This document shows positions 52,779-64,000 of a DNA stretch of 64,000 nt, in pieces (position 1 is the first letter of the stretch; every line of letters begins with the position of its first letter). Source of the DNA: Gymnogyps californianus (Eukaryota > Chordata > Aves > Accipitriformes > Cathartidae). Under the pieces are notes generated by a model. The model had not been told where the DNA came from. It did not search any database and worked only from the letters and a program-made list of their open reading frames with translations. Made by a program: the position numbers and the translations under genes. Location: positions 15,177,522 to 15,241,521 of the forward strand of contig NC_059477.1 in assembly GCF_018139145.2 (NCBI RefSeq). Direction: 5' to 3'.

Positions 52779-55700
52779 TCCTAAACCTGGATTAATACTG
52801 AGCAAACAACATCAGCATAAGCAGGCTTAGAGAGAGGAATTGCTTTCCATATGCTATGGCATCAGGTTCCCCCGGATCTTCAGATACCAGTCTGTAAATG
52901 TTACAGACATTGTTTCTCCTGCTTGCAACTGCTGTTGGGTGGCGACCTTCTTTGCTTGCTGATACCAATTTAGCAGTTGGTACAGTTTCTCTGTGATTTG
53001 GTACTGTCTGTTGTTTGCTGGTACCAGATGGATACCAGATGGGTAACTGTGGGCAATGGTTCCTCTGTGTTCCAGTCCCAAAAAATCATTGCTATAGGGT
53101 CAGTCTTGTCAGTTGACTCCTAAGTGGCACTTCAAAGCAGCATTCTGAAAAACCTCAACATCTGTTCCTTACTCCTAGTGACCTTAAAAAAATGTTGCAG
53201 ACATACTTTCCTTTAGCCAGGAGTTACTGTGCATCTGCAGGAAAAATACAACCTTGCAGATGCTTGCAGCCATCAAACTCGCTCCTCGCTAATGGCAGCT
53301 CCAGAAGCCACCACCTCAACTCTGAAAGTCAGCACTGAATGTGAAGTATAATCAATATATTCTTTTCTGTGGTAGCTCCACAATGTAGGAGTTCAGAAAT
53401 ATTTCAAGGCATTTTTCAAACAGTACTTTCAGCAGTGAAGTGGAAGAACAAGAAAACAAAAAAGTAAGAGTGCCTTTGAAAGGCAGCAGGGATACCTGAG
53501 GGCCAAATGTAAAACATGGAGGGAAAGCAAGGAGAGAGAAAGTGATGGAAGAGATCTGTTTTAAGTATTAATTTGTGATTGGTCTTTCAAAATCTTTACC
53601 TAGTTGTCAAACTATAGACAGGAGCTGAAAGGTCAGTTAATGGTTTTGAATACTGCCTATTGCAGTTCCCTCCTATGTTATTCCATATGACTGCTTCTGT
53701 TTCTAAGAAAGGGAAAAAAGTTTATTTAGGACAGTATGGGAGCATTTTGGTAAATTCTCTATATGTGCTACAGCAGAATGCTGTCTACAGAAAAACATAG
53801 CTGACATCAAAGCATGTTCCCCACCCCCTGTCTTGCTTCATGGAGAAGTTATGATAAACAGGTTATGTGTTCCCTAAGGTTACCATGGAAACTCATTCTT
53901 TTCAGGCCATCATTTGCAAAGGTAAAATTTGCATTAAAATGTGATAGAATTTGATTTTGTGCATGTGTGTGTGAAACTCAAGTGGGGTCATGCTACCACG
54001 CAGTATAGCTATTATTTCAAAACCAGGAGCATACGCTTAAGAGAGAGATCTATTAATCCGTGTAAACACCTCAGTGACCAAATTACAGTTTAATTGCTAA
54101 CTTGACAGGTATCTTCCTAGCAAATTAAGAGAAATACTTTGAAAATTAGCTTCAAATGCAAATGTAAATGTTAATACTGATCCACTGGTGGGTACCACTA
54201 GATAGTATTTTGCTAAATTCCCCTATAATCATTCCACAGGAAAGATTGAATTTAGATTGTCAGAATGACTTTGTTTTGATGATGGCAGACCAGGGATGGA
54301 AGGCACAGGCATGTATATCAAATTATAAATTTTCACCTTCTCTTGAAGGAGTTATCATCAAATTATGAAGTATAGACTATAATTTGGTATAACCATGATT
54401 ACTGCAATACAAGAAACTTTTGGCTCTCCTCAAAATCACAATTTGCTCACTTTGTTTTGAGTCATATCATAACTTCAAAGTCATAATTTCACTCTAGGTA
54501 TCTGCTACTCCAACTTTTCTTGGAATACCTGACGGTGTAAAGCATACACCTGGTCCAGGCCTCCCCAGGATCAGTGTTCCTTGAGAGCCACTGCCATTAT
54601 TTGTTGCCACGTGCAGCATTGGTCTTCCTAACACAGGAGTGCATTATTTGCAATAGTAATTTTGACAAGCATTACTTCCAGCCTATCAAGAAAACAGATG
54701 AATGGACTAAACCCAGAAATATCTTACAATTGGTGACCAGACTGCATTTTAGAAGAGATACCAGTATTTGTCCTCTTGCTCAGTTGTACGCATTCACAAC
54801 ATACATGCTGAATTTGATATACTACTTTATGAAATCTATGCTACTCTGGGACACTGGATTATTCACATATCATCTGCCTTGAATAGCAGGACCCCCTTGG
54901 AGGCAGCAGGGCCAGAACTCATATTTCTGCTTGGAAGGCAGACATCCCAATATCACCTGGATTACAGAAGACTCAATATCTCCTATTATATAGGACTTAT
55001 GACATACAGTTCAGCTGGAATGGCTCTACTTAATATTGGGCAACATGACACTTAACACAGCAGTCAGACCATTTCATGAGGAAAAAGCAGCAAAACCACA
55101 GACAGCAGTATTTGTTGCTCTTGCTTTCTTATTGTTAATAAATACAGTTGCACAGCAAGCGTCTAAAAAACACTAGAAAAAAAAATCAAATCAAAATCAA
55201 CCCTTCAGATTAGGTTGCACAGTGCCAGTATTTTATTAGACTCCCTTCTGTACTGGGAGATTCCTGCTTACAAATTCAATTTACTAAACAAAGCAAGAAC
55301 ATTAAAGAAGGTTTAAAAAACCAAATGCAAACAAAAATGAAATTGATTACTAACTTTTGCAGAACTTCTCAAAACTCAGCACATTCGATAGAAGGAACGT
55401 GTTCCAGTCGGATCCTGTACTGAGCAAGAAAGAAGGTGCTAGCGCTCCTTTTCCCAAGTGTTCTTTAACAGCCAGAGTTGAGGTTCAAAGTTGAAAAGAG
55501 CTGGCCTTGAGCAGAAAAGCCAAGCTCATGTACAGCACCAGCCTTACAGGGTAAAGGGAGTTCACTTTTCCCATATTTTGTATGTTATTTTAATGCAGTC
55601 TTGATATTAGATTAGCATCTGCACTACAGACCTTAGACTGGGAACTAATAAAGTTATCCGCCCAATCTCTCCATGTCTGAGTCAGTGACTTTCTTCTTCA

Positions 55701-56597
55701 TTTTAAATAATTATAACAATGTCGCCTGTTTGTTGAGAAAAATAGAGCCTTTATATATTCATAGATAATTGCTTATACCCAGCATCCAGTGATACATTCT
55801 AATTACTTTTCACACCTTGGCTGTGAAGAAATCTTGAACTTTTTAGTGTTTTTTAACTGCAAGACACCAATGTAGCCAGAGCACTGACACCCTGACTGCT
55901 GAAACTGCGCCTAGGATGAAATTTAACAAGCAGTTCTGCTAATGCATTTTGCAGTGAGGAACTTCAGCAAAACTCAAGAAGACCCAAGGCCTCCACCTCA
56001 GATCTTGTGCTGCAATAATGAGAAGTGCTGCATAGATGTACAATAGAAGAACTCAATCCAGAAATCAAAAGTAATAAAAAGTCCATTATTTCAGTTGGCT
56101 TCTGTCACATACTTAACTATAACAAATAAAAGATCTGTACTCTGTAACAGCCTCAATGACATAGTTGTATTACTTGACCCAGCTTCTTTCAAGCTCGACT
56201 CTGTTCTGCACAGGCTGGGCAACCATTGCTGTTTGCCTCACTGAGATCATTCTGCTTTCCATTATGTTAAATGGACAAATTTTGCAGTCCTTTGTCAAAA
56301 CTGCTATCTGTTTTAGCGGGATGTTATCCCTAGCAGGCCGAGCTGGACAGTGACCAGCATCTTTAGGAAACAGGGTGCTGTCTGGGACAACAGTAGCTAG
56401 GCAACTCTTTGGATCATCAGTATTTTTTAGGAAAGAGATTTCTTTTTAATCAGCAACACACTGAACAAGAACATAACCCAGGGAGATTAAGCTGTGAGAA
56501 TTAAAAAAGAAGTCAACCGTGTCAGCATCTATTTGATAAATGCACCAGATACCTGGTAGTAAAGGCAAAAGCTTGTGCCTAAGAAGGGGTCAAGTTT

Positions 56598-56685
56598 GAG
56601 GCCCGATTTCAGGCCTGATCTAATAAATACCTAAGCGCATGCTTAGCTTCAGACATGAATTTCAATGGCATTACAGACTTGTCTT
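56598..56685 (+). mobile_element. Relic of an old palindromic (hairpin-like) interspersed repeat
   Basis: Order of words: GAGGCCCGATTTCAGGCCTGATCTAATAAATACCTAAGCGCATGC then TTAGCTTCAGACATGAATTTCAATGG, here quoted in parts. It parallels the ancient repeat with ggcctgatcca, cttaagcacatgcttaacttt and cccattgacttcaatgg. Common as weak relics in bird and reptile DNA. Confidence 0.35.
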
Positions 56686-57942
56686 GTGATGAAAAAATGA
56701 GCGTTGTTGTAACTGGGGCCCCTTTCCAGAAGTTGAAGCAGGCCTCTTACTAATGGCCTGAGGAAGAGGAGGTCAATTTTAAAAGGAAACCTACCTTTTC
56801 CCCCCCTTGTAGTCAGACTCATGAGCAGCTGTATTTGATTCTATGGTATGTGGGGCACTGACTTGCTAGGGGTCGGGACCAAGCTGTCACGGAGAAGTAC
56901 ATATCACTGAGGGTAAGGGAAGGTTCAAAGTGCAAGGTATTAGCTTTAGCAACCCCACATGCGAAGGCTCGGTGTTAAAATCTCAATCCTCTTCCACCTT
57001 CCCCATGTGATGCTGGCCTGAGATTCGACAGAGTGTGCACACATGCTCAGGGAAAGTGGCCACACGGTCACCTATCTATGGAGTGATCAACAAGTAGATA
57101 GAAAACTGTTAAAGCCTATACTGGCAGAAGCTTGCCAAAAATGAAGCAAATTGCAAAGACCCAGCTACCGTGCTACTCAGAACTGCAGTGCAGCCAGATT
57201 ACAGCCTAGCTCTGAAAAGGCTATTTCTGTGCCCATTCAACTGTGCCCCAAAGGATAAAAGCTGCAGAGCTGTGGCCTGTCTATGTGCACAAATGCAGTA
57301 ACTGTTCAGCATACTATATAGCATGGACTACCTGTTCACGAACTCCCCTCATCAATATAATTACCAGTAAGAGGTTTGTTTCTTGCCTCCCTAACGTATT
57401 GGCAAATTAGGAAAAATACATACAACAGAAGACCTCTAGGGCCCTTCATATCGTATCAACATGACCTGTGGCAGCTGTCATGATCTCCGTGATGCTCCAC
57501 TCAAGTTCTCCATTTGGGCAACATCAGAAGAACCTCTCCTAACTGCAAGGGACACAACCGCTGGCACACGTGTTAATGTGGAACCTCTCAGTGCTGCGAG
57601 CCTGCAAGGACAGCCACAGCCCAGCAGCACCATGTGTTTTTGTCTGCTTTCCTTCAACTACTTGTATGAAGTAAGAGAAATGCTTAGTGTTTGTCCTCCT
57701 CAGAATCACCCCCCCGCATTGAAATACAACAAAAAGCAGCTGTGTGACGAGGTACCTCGTGGAATAGATGGCATGATATATTTCTGGAATTCACATAATA
57801 TTGTAGGGTATAAACAGTACCAGTGGGCTTTGATAAGATGAGATACGGCACCAGAACTGTTTCCCTTGGTAAATAAGAGCGTGTACATAGTGTTAGCATG
57901 AAGACATGAGCATTTCAGACTCCCCTCTGGTTCAGATAATCT

Positions 57943-58040
57943 ATGCCAAATTCAACCTTTGTGTAAGTAGGAATGACTCCAAACAAGTTATAAGAGTCAC
58001 TCTTTATTACTAGTATTAATGGAATTGAATTTGGCTCTCC
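57943..58040 (+). mobile_element. L3/CR1-type relic
   Basis: Contains GCCAAATTCAACCTTTGTGTAAG, then AGGAATGACTCC, then AATGGAATTGAATTTGGCTC. The words parallel the old L3/CR1 pieces with aaattc..ttacacc..gtaaat..agtaactcc and aatggaattga. Diverged and short. Confidence 0.35.
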
Positions 58041-58362
58041 TTGCATGTGCCATTTGGAATAGTTTATTTTTCACATGAGGTTTGGCAGGGATTTCTCCAA
58101 AATAATTTCCCCCCAAACCTACCCCCAAAAGCCAGCCTATAAATTTCAAAATCCCTCTGCTTAGTTTGAACAGCTCTTTAGAACACACCCCAATCTGAAA
58201 CCTTCATTATACAGAGATAAGTAGTGACCATAAAAAGTTCTTGATTGGTAAGTTAATCATACATCCTAATAAAATGTTTTACGTACTCTCTTAATATCTT
58301 AATAACATATACACAGATACTTCCGATCCATGGTTTTCAAAGCAGCTATACTTTAAGTTGTC

Positions 58363-58379
58363 TTTTTTTTTTTTTTTTT
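58363..58379. repeat. T homopolymer (17)
   Basis: Longest homopolymer in the window, in the 20.6 kb intron. Confidence 0.95.
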
Positions 58380-61300
58380 AAAATTCAATTTTTTCCTACT
58401 AATAGTCTGTGGGCTCAGAAAGTCTGGAATTCACAGCAGTTTCTGCTATATGGTTTCACATAGTACATAAAATTGTCAGCTTCTCCCATTGCGCTAGAAG
58501 ACAGGAATGTTATTATTCTAGAAGTTGGAATTTTGGTTTCTAACCATGGTCCAACACAAACGTCTGTGCGTTTTGGGAACCTAACCTATTTGAAATGCAA
58601 CATCCTGAACCTGGAATTAATTGATCATGAAAAGTACAAACAGCTCCTTATTCATCCTGAAGCATGCGTAGAACCCTTTGACACATTATGGAAAAATAAT
58701 GCAGTTCTTAATGCTCCTTTTTTTGTTCTGGTTGATTTTCAGGCTTGGATCCCTGCCAGGCACACAATAAAGTACTTAGCCTTTAACACAGACAGGCATG
58801 ATTCTTCTTTCATACTGTCAACTGGGAACTGACAAAACTCAGTACATTACAGATTTGTTTCAATTGAAATGTTCACAGCTAGTATCCAGAGACAGGTTTT
58901 CTTATATCTTTACGTTATTTATCAGCTCGCAAATCTGATCCGCAAATAAGAAAATGTCTTTCAGAACCACTTAACATAAGGTTCGGTACAGTGAAGCTGA
59001 TGTGGTCAGTAACAGGTGAAGAACTATTTGCAACGTGGCCGGTGTTACATGCAGTCCTTGAACATTAAAAAGATAAAGTTTCAAGGATTTACTGCCACCC
59101 TGAAGGAAAGAATTGATGTTTTAAGTAACTGGATTTGTACAAAGTCTGTAAGACAATCCAAGTAAATCCTCAAATAGATGATTAATTCTTCATTATTTAA
59201 ATGCCCTTAAATACAAGTGCAGATGCTAACTTCACAGCTTTGTCTTGACAGCTCCTTCACGATTTCTCATGATCTGCTATTAGTCTGTGACTCTAAAGCC
59301 CTGAAAAAGAGTGCCCCATGAAAAAGCCCTTCAACTCCTAGGGAGGCTAAGTTCTTGCAGCTTATTGCTTACATCATTCTCTCAGGGTCTGACTGATACT
59401 GCAGTATATGATAATACTACATAAACATTATTATGCCTCTTTCTGTAGACCCAGATTAGGTTTATGTAGGATATGTTCATGAGTGCTTTGACAATCTGAC
59501 GTCCCTCTAAGACATGAGTATGTATGCACATGCCTAAACTCTGTCTTGAGCTGATACTTCCCAATATACCCTAGCTGCCAGAAAATTTTAGGGTAATCTC
59601 ACATTACACTGACAACAACAGGCATTCATTTTCCTAGACAATATTTATACTTATCATCAGCCTGTCCTTTGGTTAACTAGCGGAGGTTTACTTTAAGCCT
59701 TGTGATCCACCCTATAGAATTTGGCTTATCATTTATCCTAGTTATAAACCTGAAAGGGGGGTGGCGGGGATGTGGAGGAGTCCGAAGGATGCAAAACTCA
59801 ACAACAAACCAAAGCACAAAGGAACTGGAAAAGAATTTCAAAGGATCTGGCTCTATAGCACAGATAATGCTATATACATGTGTCTGTTTATGGAGACACA
59901 CTAAACTGAATTATTCAGTTACAAAAAGAATGGATTGTGGGGAAGGGAGAGCAGAATGAAGGCGCAAGAGAGCAAAAAATTCATCCAGCAACAGATGAGA
60001 AGAACAGAGGAGAATCTGAAAATGGATGCAGCGGGGAGGAATGGATGATGAGAGAATAGCAGGCCTATTTAAAATGAATTTTTGACCTTATTTTTAAAAC
60101 ATTTATGGATCCCAATTGCCTGTCATGAGATCATTTTCCCTTACAATGCTAGCTTTTCAGCCGGCTCTGCACTTTAACTTGATTTATCCCACTTTAAAAA
60201 AAGTAGATTGTTAGAAATACCCCTTTTATTAGAAATTCTGTCCCATTACAGTGTCAGCTAAAGGCCACTTGTCAATGTCAGCTTTATCAGATAGAAATTT
60301 GCCTCATGAGTTCTCAGATACTTTTTTGGAGGACAAGACCCAGGGTCCATTTCTGAGGCTGTTGATTTGCGATGGGATAGTGTCTTCTCAAATTATCCTC
60401 TGTTATTTCCCAACTTATCTGCATGTTTCACGAGATGGTGGGAAGCGATTACAGCAGCTGCTGTACATTAGAAAGACATCTTATAGGAAAGCTGGCTTAG
60501 GTAAAACAGCTGACTGACAAAAGCATAGAAAGAACTAATCGTGTATTAAAAATACATAAGGAGACTCAGCATCTCCTTTCCAGCTGCAGCTTCTGTGGTG
60601 CCATAACCTCCTGTGGGAAGAAAGAAAACTTATACCAGAAGGTTTTCCTCCTCCTCAGCTGTGTGTTGACTCTTTAAAGAAAGACCTGACATCCTGAAGA
60701 TTAGAGTAAGTTTTTATTTATTTATAATTATGCAATTAGTCATCAGCATGTCTCTTCACTGATGAGTAAAGGTGGAAAAAATCAGCTGTTGTTCAATCTG
60801 TGTTATCACAGTACTGCTGAGGGTCAGCAGCCCAAGGTGGGAAAGATGACATTGCTTAAAAAATATCTTGAGGACTCTCCCGGCAAGATGCTTTGAGACA
60901 TTTGTTTTCTTGTTAATATTTTGATTCTATTTTTGTTCCTTCTTTTCTGTCTGAATGGATTGATGTAACATATGTATTCTAACGGTAAAACTACATGTAA
61001 GAGTAGAAATTTCAGCCAGGAGTCGAAAGAGCAAGCTGTGGCCACAGTATTTTCCAGACTGAAAGACAGTGCCTATGAAAGCAAGGCTGGATGGATCAAT
61101 GGGTGATATTGTGGCAGTGAAGAGACCAGAAGTCTTTGAAATTTGTAAACCACTTCAACAAGAGGAACTGTTGCAGCAACAAACTTCAGAGTATTAAAGC
61201 CCTCAAGATAAACTCTGATTTTGGAGCAGACTGCCATTCCTCACAACGAAAAGATTTAAAAAAATTCTGCATTGGAAGGACAAAAAGAAACAATCCTGGT

Positions 61301-62942
61301 GCCACTATTATTAATCAGTTCAAGATTGAGATATTTAAAGCTCCCTTTCAGGTGCTCTGATTAAGGACAACTTGCCTCACAGGAAAAGCAAAGCTTTGGA
61401 AATCAGTAATTTCTGGGCATTATACCTAATAGGAAAGGCTTAGAAAGGATTACCTAGAAGAAACCTTTGCGGATCTTAGGAAACTACACTGGACCATAAA
61501 TCTCAACCTCCTCTGAGGATTAATGAAGCTTTATCAGTTTCAGATAAGAAGTAGCAATCCTCAGGCTGCTGAAGAGGTACCACTGGCCCAGTCTGGGGCC
61601 TCTGTCAGGACACTTATCATGCCATACAATTTCAACAGAAAGACACATTTGATGCATATTCTCATTTTAATTTACAAAAGCTATTCAGAAGAATGGCAGC
61701 TACATAGATTCCCAAATTTGGGTCACAAAATTTACGGCAGTAGATTAAAGTTAACTGCTCTAAGGAAAGAATTATTTGGCTGAAGGTGACACTTTTGGTA
61801 ATTGAATCAGAATAATACACACAACAACATTTTTGGGGTTAATGAACAAATATATATGATAATTTATGTAAAAACACTCCTTTTAACTCTGTCTCTCTGT
61901 GATTGCAATAAAGTCTAGTCTCACATAGGATTTTTTGGACTACAACCCCAATCACTGAAGATTTCACTTCAGCATTCACACTGATAGTTTGGAGGACATT
62001 AAAACCAACAATGTTAGTTCAAACTTCAGGTGTATTTAGATTCTTAAAGTTTTAACATAACTCTGTCTCTTTTTAAACTAAAATTTCAAATTTAGCATAA
62101 ATTGCATCTTATCAAAGTTACATTTTTGAATGCTGGTTGATTATAATTACTTCTAAAGAGACAGAGTCCAACTCTGAAACCTGCTCAGGTGGAGCTCTTG
62201 AGTACCACAGTTGTGATCCCAGAGACTACAGCTGTTGCATTTATTTAACGCATTCAAAAATCTGGCACTCTTGATTTAATCTCTGGTTCTACCATAGATT
62301 ACTCTTCGGTAGTGGGGTAGGTAATACATCTCTGGGTAGTGTGACTCCTAGATGTAAAACAGAGAATACAGCATGTCTGTAACAGTTCTGTAGTGTTGGT
62401 AGAATATTTTAAGATCTTTTGATGGGAGCGGAGCAAATTATTCCATTTTTCACTTTATAAAAGTTACTGAAGATGTATCGTGGCCAGATTCCTACTGTCC
62501 AGTGTGCAGAAGGAAGGGCAGGAGCCGACATGCCTTTATTTCCTTCCTCTCACTTTGCAGCTAAGCACAGTGAGAGTCTGCTCTTCTAACGCTCTTGTTA
62601 ACCCAGGGAATCACTGGATGAACTGCCAGAGTACCATAAATCCTGCTGAAAAGCCTTGATGCTGCAAGATGTGACAAAGTTGGCAGTGACTGCATATCTT
62701 GGGCCTAAAGAGAGGAAACCTGGGCCTAAATCAAACACAGTGAACAGACAAGTTATTTTTAGCCAAGTTTTCATGTTATTAATGTTTTCTTTAGTGGGCT
62801 GGCATTAAGGATTTCTCCATTTCTACAAACCCCCTAAATTCACGTTAAGCTGACACAGGGTTTCTGGAAAACACAAACAAATCAGCACCTTCTCCTAACC
62901 CTGAATACTGCAAAAGCACTTTGCAACACATTGTGAACCTAC

Positions 62943-63078
62943 CCAACGCTGGTCGTAATCGGACAGCTGTGTTCTTCCTTCGTCATCCTCATAGAAAGGT
63001 AAACCTTCTCGCCTGGCCTGATGGTACTCCTTCCGTAACTTCTGGATACGATCAGCATTCCCACCACCCGTGCAGCCA
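62943..63078 (-). CDS. PARD3B: PARD3B antepenultimate coding exon (internal, 136 bp)
   Basis: Internal exon of a Par-3 family polarity scaffold, a PDZ-domain protein of tight junctions and the apical cortex. Read on the minus strand from 63078, one base completes a split codon. Then 45 codons follow, containing NADRIQKLRKEYHQARREG, an acidic FYEDDEG stretch and a final DYDQRW. The DRIQKLRKEY..ARREG block is the PARD3B form of the segment that reads DRIQRLRQEF in the paralogue PARD3, so the match separates the two. The acceptor is a T-rich tract ending CTCAG (AG at 63080-63079). The donor is GTAGGT from 62942. The downstream junction is phase 0 after the Trp codon, which fits the next exon exactly. 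The exon lies C-terminal to the three PDZ domains, in the region predicted to be charged and mostly disordered. All upstream exons (N-terminal oligomerisation domain, PDZ1-3) are outside the window. An overlapping 64-codon open frame in another frame is a shadow. Confidence 0.92.
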
Positions 63079-64000
63079 CTGAGAAAAATAAAAAATGCTC
63101 AATTAAATTCATATGTACACACATATCTGACACTTACCAGGTACCCATATGAGCACACACACAGAATTGCCACACCTGAGACAAATGGATTATGAACATT
63201 TGATTCTGCTGACTTGCGTAGTGCCCACTGGCCCATATCACCCTTATTTTTGCTTTCTTGTATTAATACAGCTGCTAATTGTGAACTTGATTCCCATTTT
63301 TAAAAAAAACTGTCCAAAGAACTTAACAACTCCAGTACAAGACAAGAGACAACAGATGGATGTAGACAGATCGGGGAGCACAAGGAAACTTTTAACATTC
63401 CTATGAGCAGCTATAAATGGCTATCATATTTTAATAATAATAATAATGATGATGATGATAAGCTGCCAAAAAAATGTTTCCTTTTGCTCCCACGCTAAAT
63501 GTGGAATTTCCCTAAAATTACATTTGTTCAAGGTAAAGAATAAACTGTATTCACAGAGAAGCACAGAAAGAAGTTTTATCTCATAAAAAACAACCTCCCT
63601 CCCAATTATACAAAGAACTAAAACATCAGCCAAGAAAATACAGGGGAGGCAAGAGAGATGGGAAAGCACACTACCAAATCTTGACATCATTTTTTCAAAG
63701 TGGTAATTAAACAGTAATCCACTTAGTAATCCACAAAGACTCACTTGTATGCTGAACTGCATACACTGCAAACTGCCGTGGTAAAGCTAGTAGAGTTGCT
63801 TAGTTTATCAAGTTAAACACATGCCTGTCTTTGCAGATTTTGACCCTTGTGAACCTTCTAAAACCTTACAGCTGGACTTGTACAACTGTGGAAGCTCAAG
63901 CTACACCTGGAAGGATTAAAAAAAAAAATCCTGAAAATGCCTAAGAATTAAAAAAAATACAGCCACATTTAAAATGAACAAATTAAAAGTTCCCTGCAGC
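63079..64000 (-). other. PARD3B: Part of the next upstream PARD3B intron
   Basis: Begins at the acceptor AG (63080-63079) of the 136-bp exon and runs off the window. A T-rich tract precedes the acceptor. It contains the compound AAT/GAT microsatellite at 63432-63460. No other exon is recognised. Confidence 0.85.
63432..63460. repeat. Compound (TAA)n(TGA)n microsatellite
   Basis: Five TAA units switch directly to about four TGA units. One A-to-G change spread along the array would explain the switch. Confidence 0.9.

Larger units (their letters stand above)
42331..62942 (-). other. PARD3B: PARD3B penultimate intron (about 20.6 kb)
   Basis: Phase 0 intron with donor GTAGGT at 62942 and acceptor CTCTCCACAG at 42331. 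No other gene is proven. It contains the candidate antisense promoter block (44180-44640), a MIR-like SINE relic (47725-47942), several CR1/L3-like relics (48781, 48931, 49718, 56598, 57943), a dinucleotide microsatellite (50526-50577), purine tracts (52404-52458) and a 17-T run (58363). The longest open frames (119 and 126 codons on the plus strand) have no recognised domain. Confidence 0.85.

Noticed and set aside
1..64000. Bacterial or phage systems, CRISPR arrays, operons, rRNA or tRNA genes
   Set aside because: The window has vertebrate gene structure and no direct-repeat arrays, Shine-Dalgarno-led gene strings or foldable RNA genes that I can see.

Overview
The window looks like vertebrate nuclear DNA, most likely from a sauropsid and probably a bird. 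The one gene I can prove is a three-exon piece of an animal cell-polarity gene with GT/AG splice sites. Interspersed repeats are sparse: I see no Alu, L1 or other mammal-type dense repeats, only decayed CR1-, L3- and MIR-like relics of the kind common in bird and reptile genomes. There is no bacterial-style packing of genes, no operon and no CRISPR array.

Gene content: the last three coding exons of PARD3B (Par-3 family cell polarity regulator beta, PAR3L) lie on the minus strand at 63078-62943, 42330-42251 and 15942-15588. They are separated by introns of about 20.6 kb and 26.3 kb. Splice phases join cleanly (phase 0, then phase 2). The joined product matches the known PARD3B C-terminus: a DRIQKLRKEY helix block, a GMERQYASLP block, a RQDVPPSPPQ block and the terminal NPMTAAV. 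The short middle exon (80 bp) has no long open frame of its own and was found by its protein match and exact splice phases.

Layout: 1 to about 11.1 kb is GC-richer intergenic DNA beyond the 3' end of PARD3B. It holds homopolymers, a small minisatellite, a G-quadruplex-prone block and a short CpG-dense block at 4650-4876. If conserved vertebrate synteny holds, NRP2 would lie further in this direction, but I see no NRP2 exon here. About 11.1-15.6 kb is the probable PARD3B 3' UTR. 15.9-42.2 kb and 42.3-62.9 kb are introns. From 63.1 kb to the end is part of the next upstream intron.

The most notable non-genic signal is inside the 20.6 kb intron, on the strand opposite PARD3B: an almost perfect RFX X-box (44519-44532), a strong TATA box 65 bp further on (44597-44605), and a 53-codon open frame (44709-44870). 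This could be an intronic antisense promoter or enhancer. The second point of interest is that skipping the 80-bp exon would shift frame into the last exon and give a different, shorter C-terminus ending within that exon. I found no evidence for a new multi-gene biological system; this is mostly ordinary intron and intergenic DNA.
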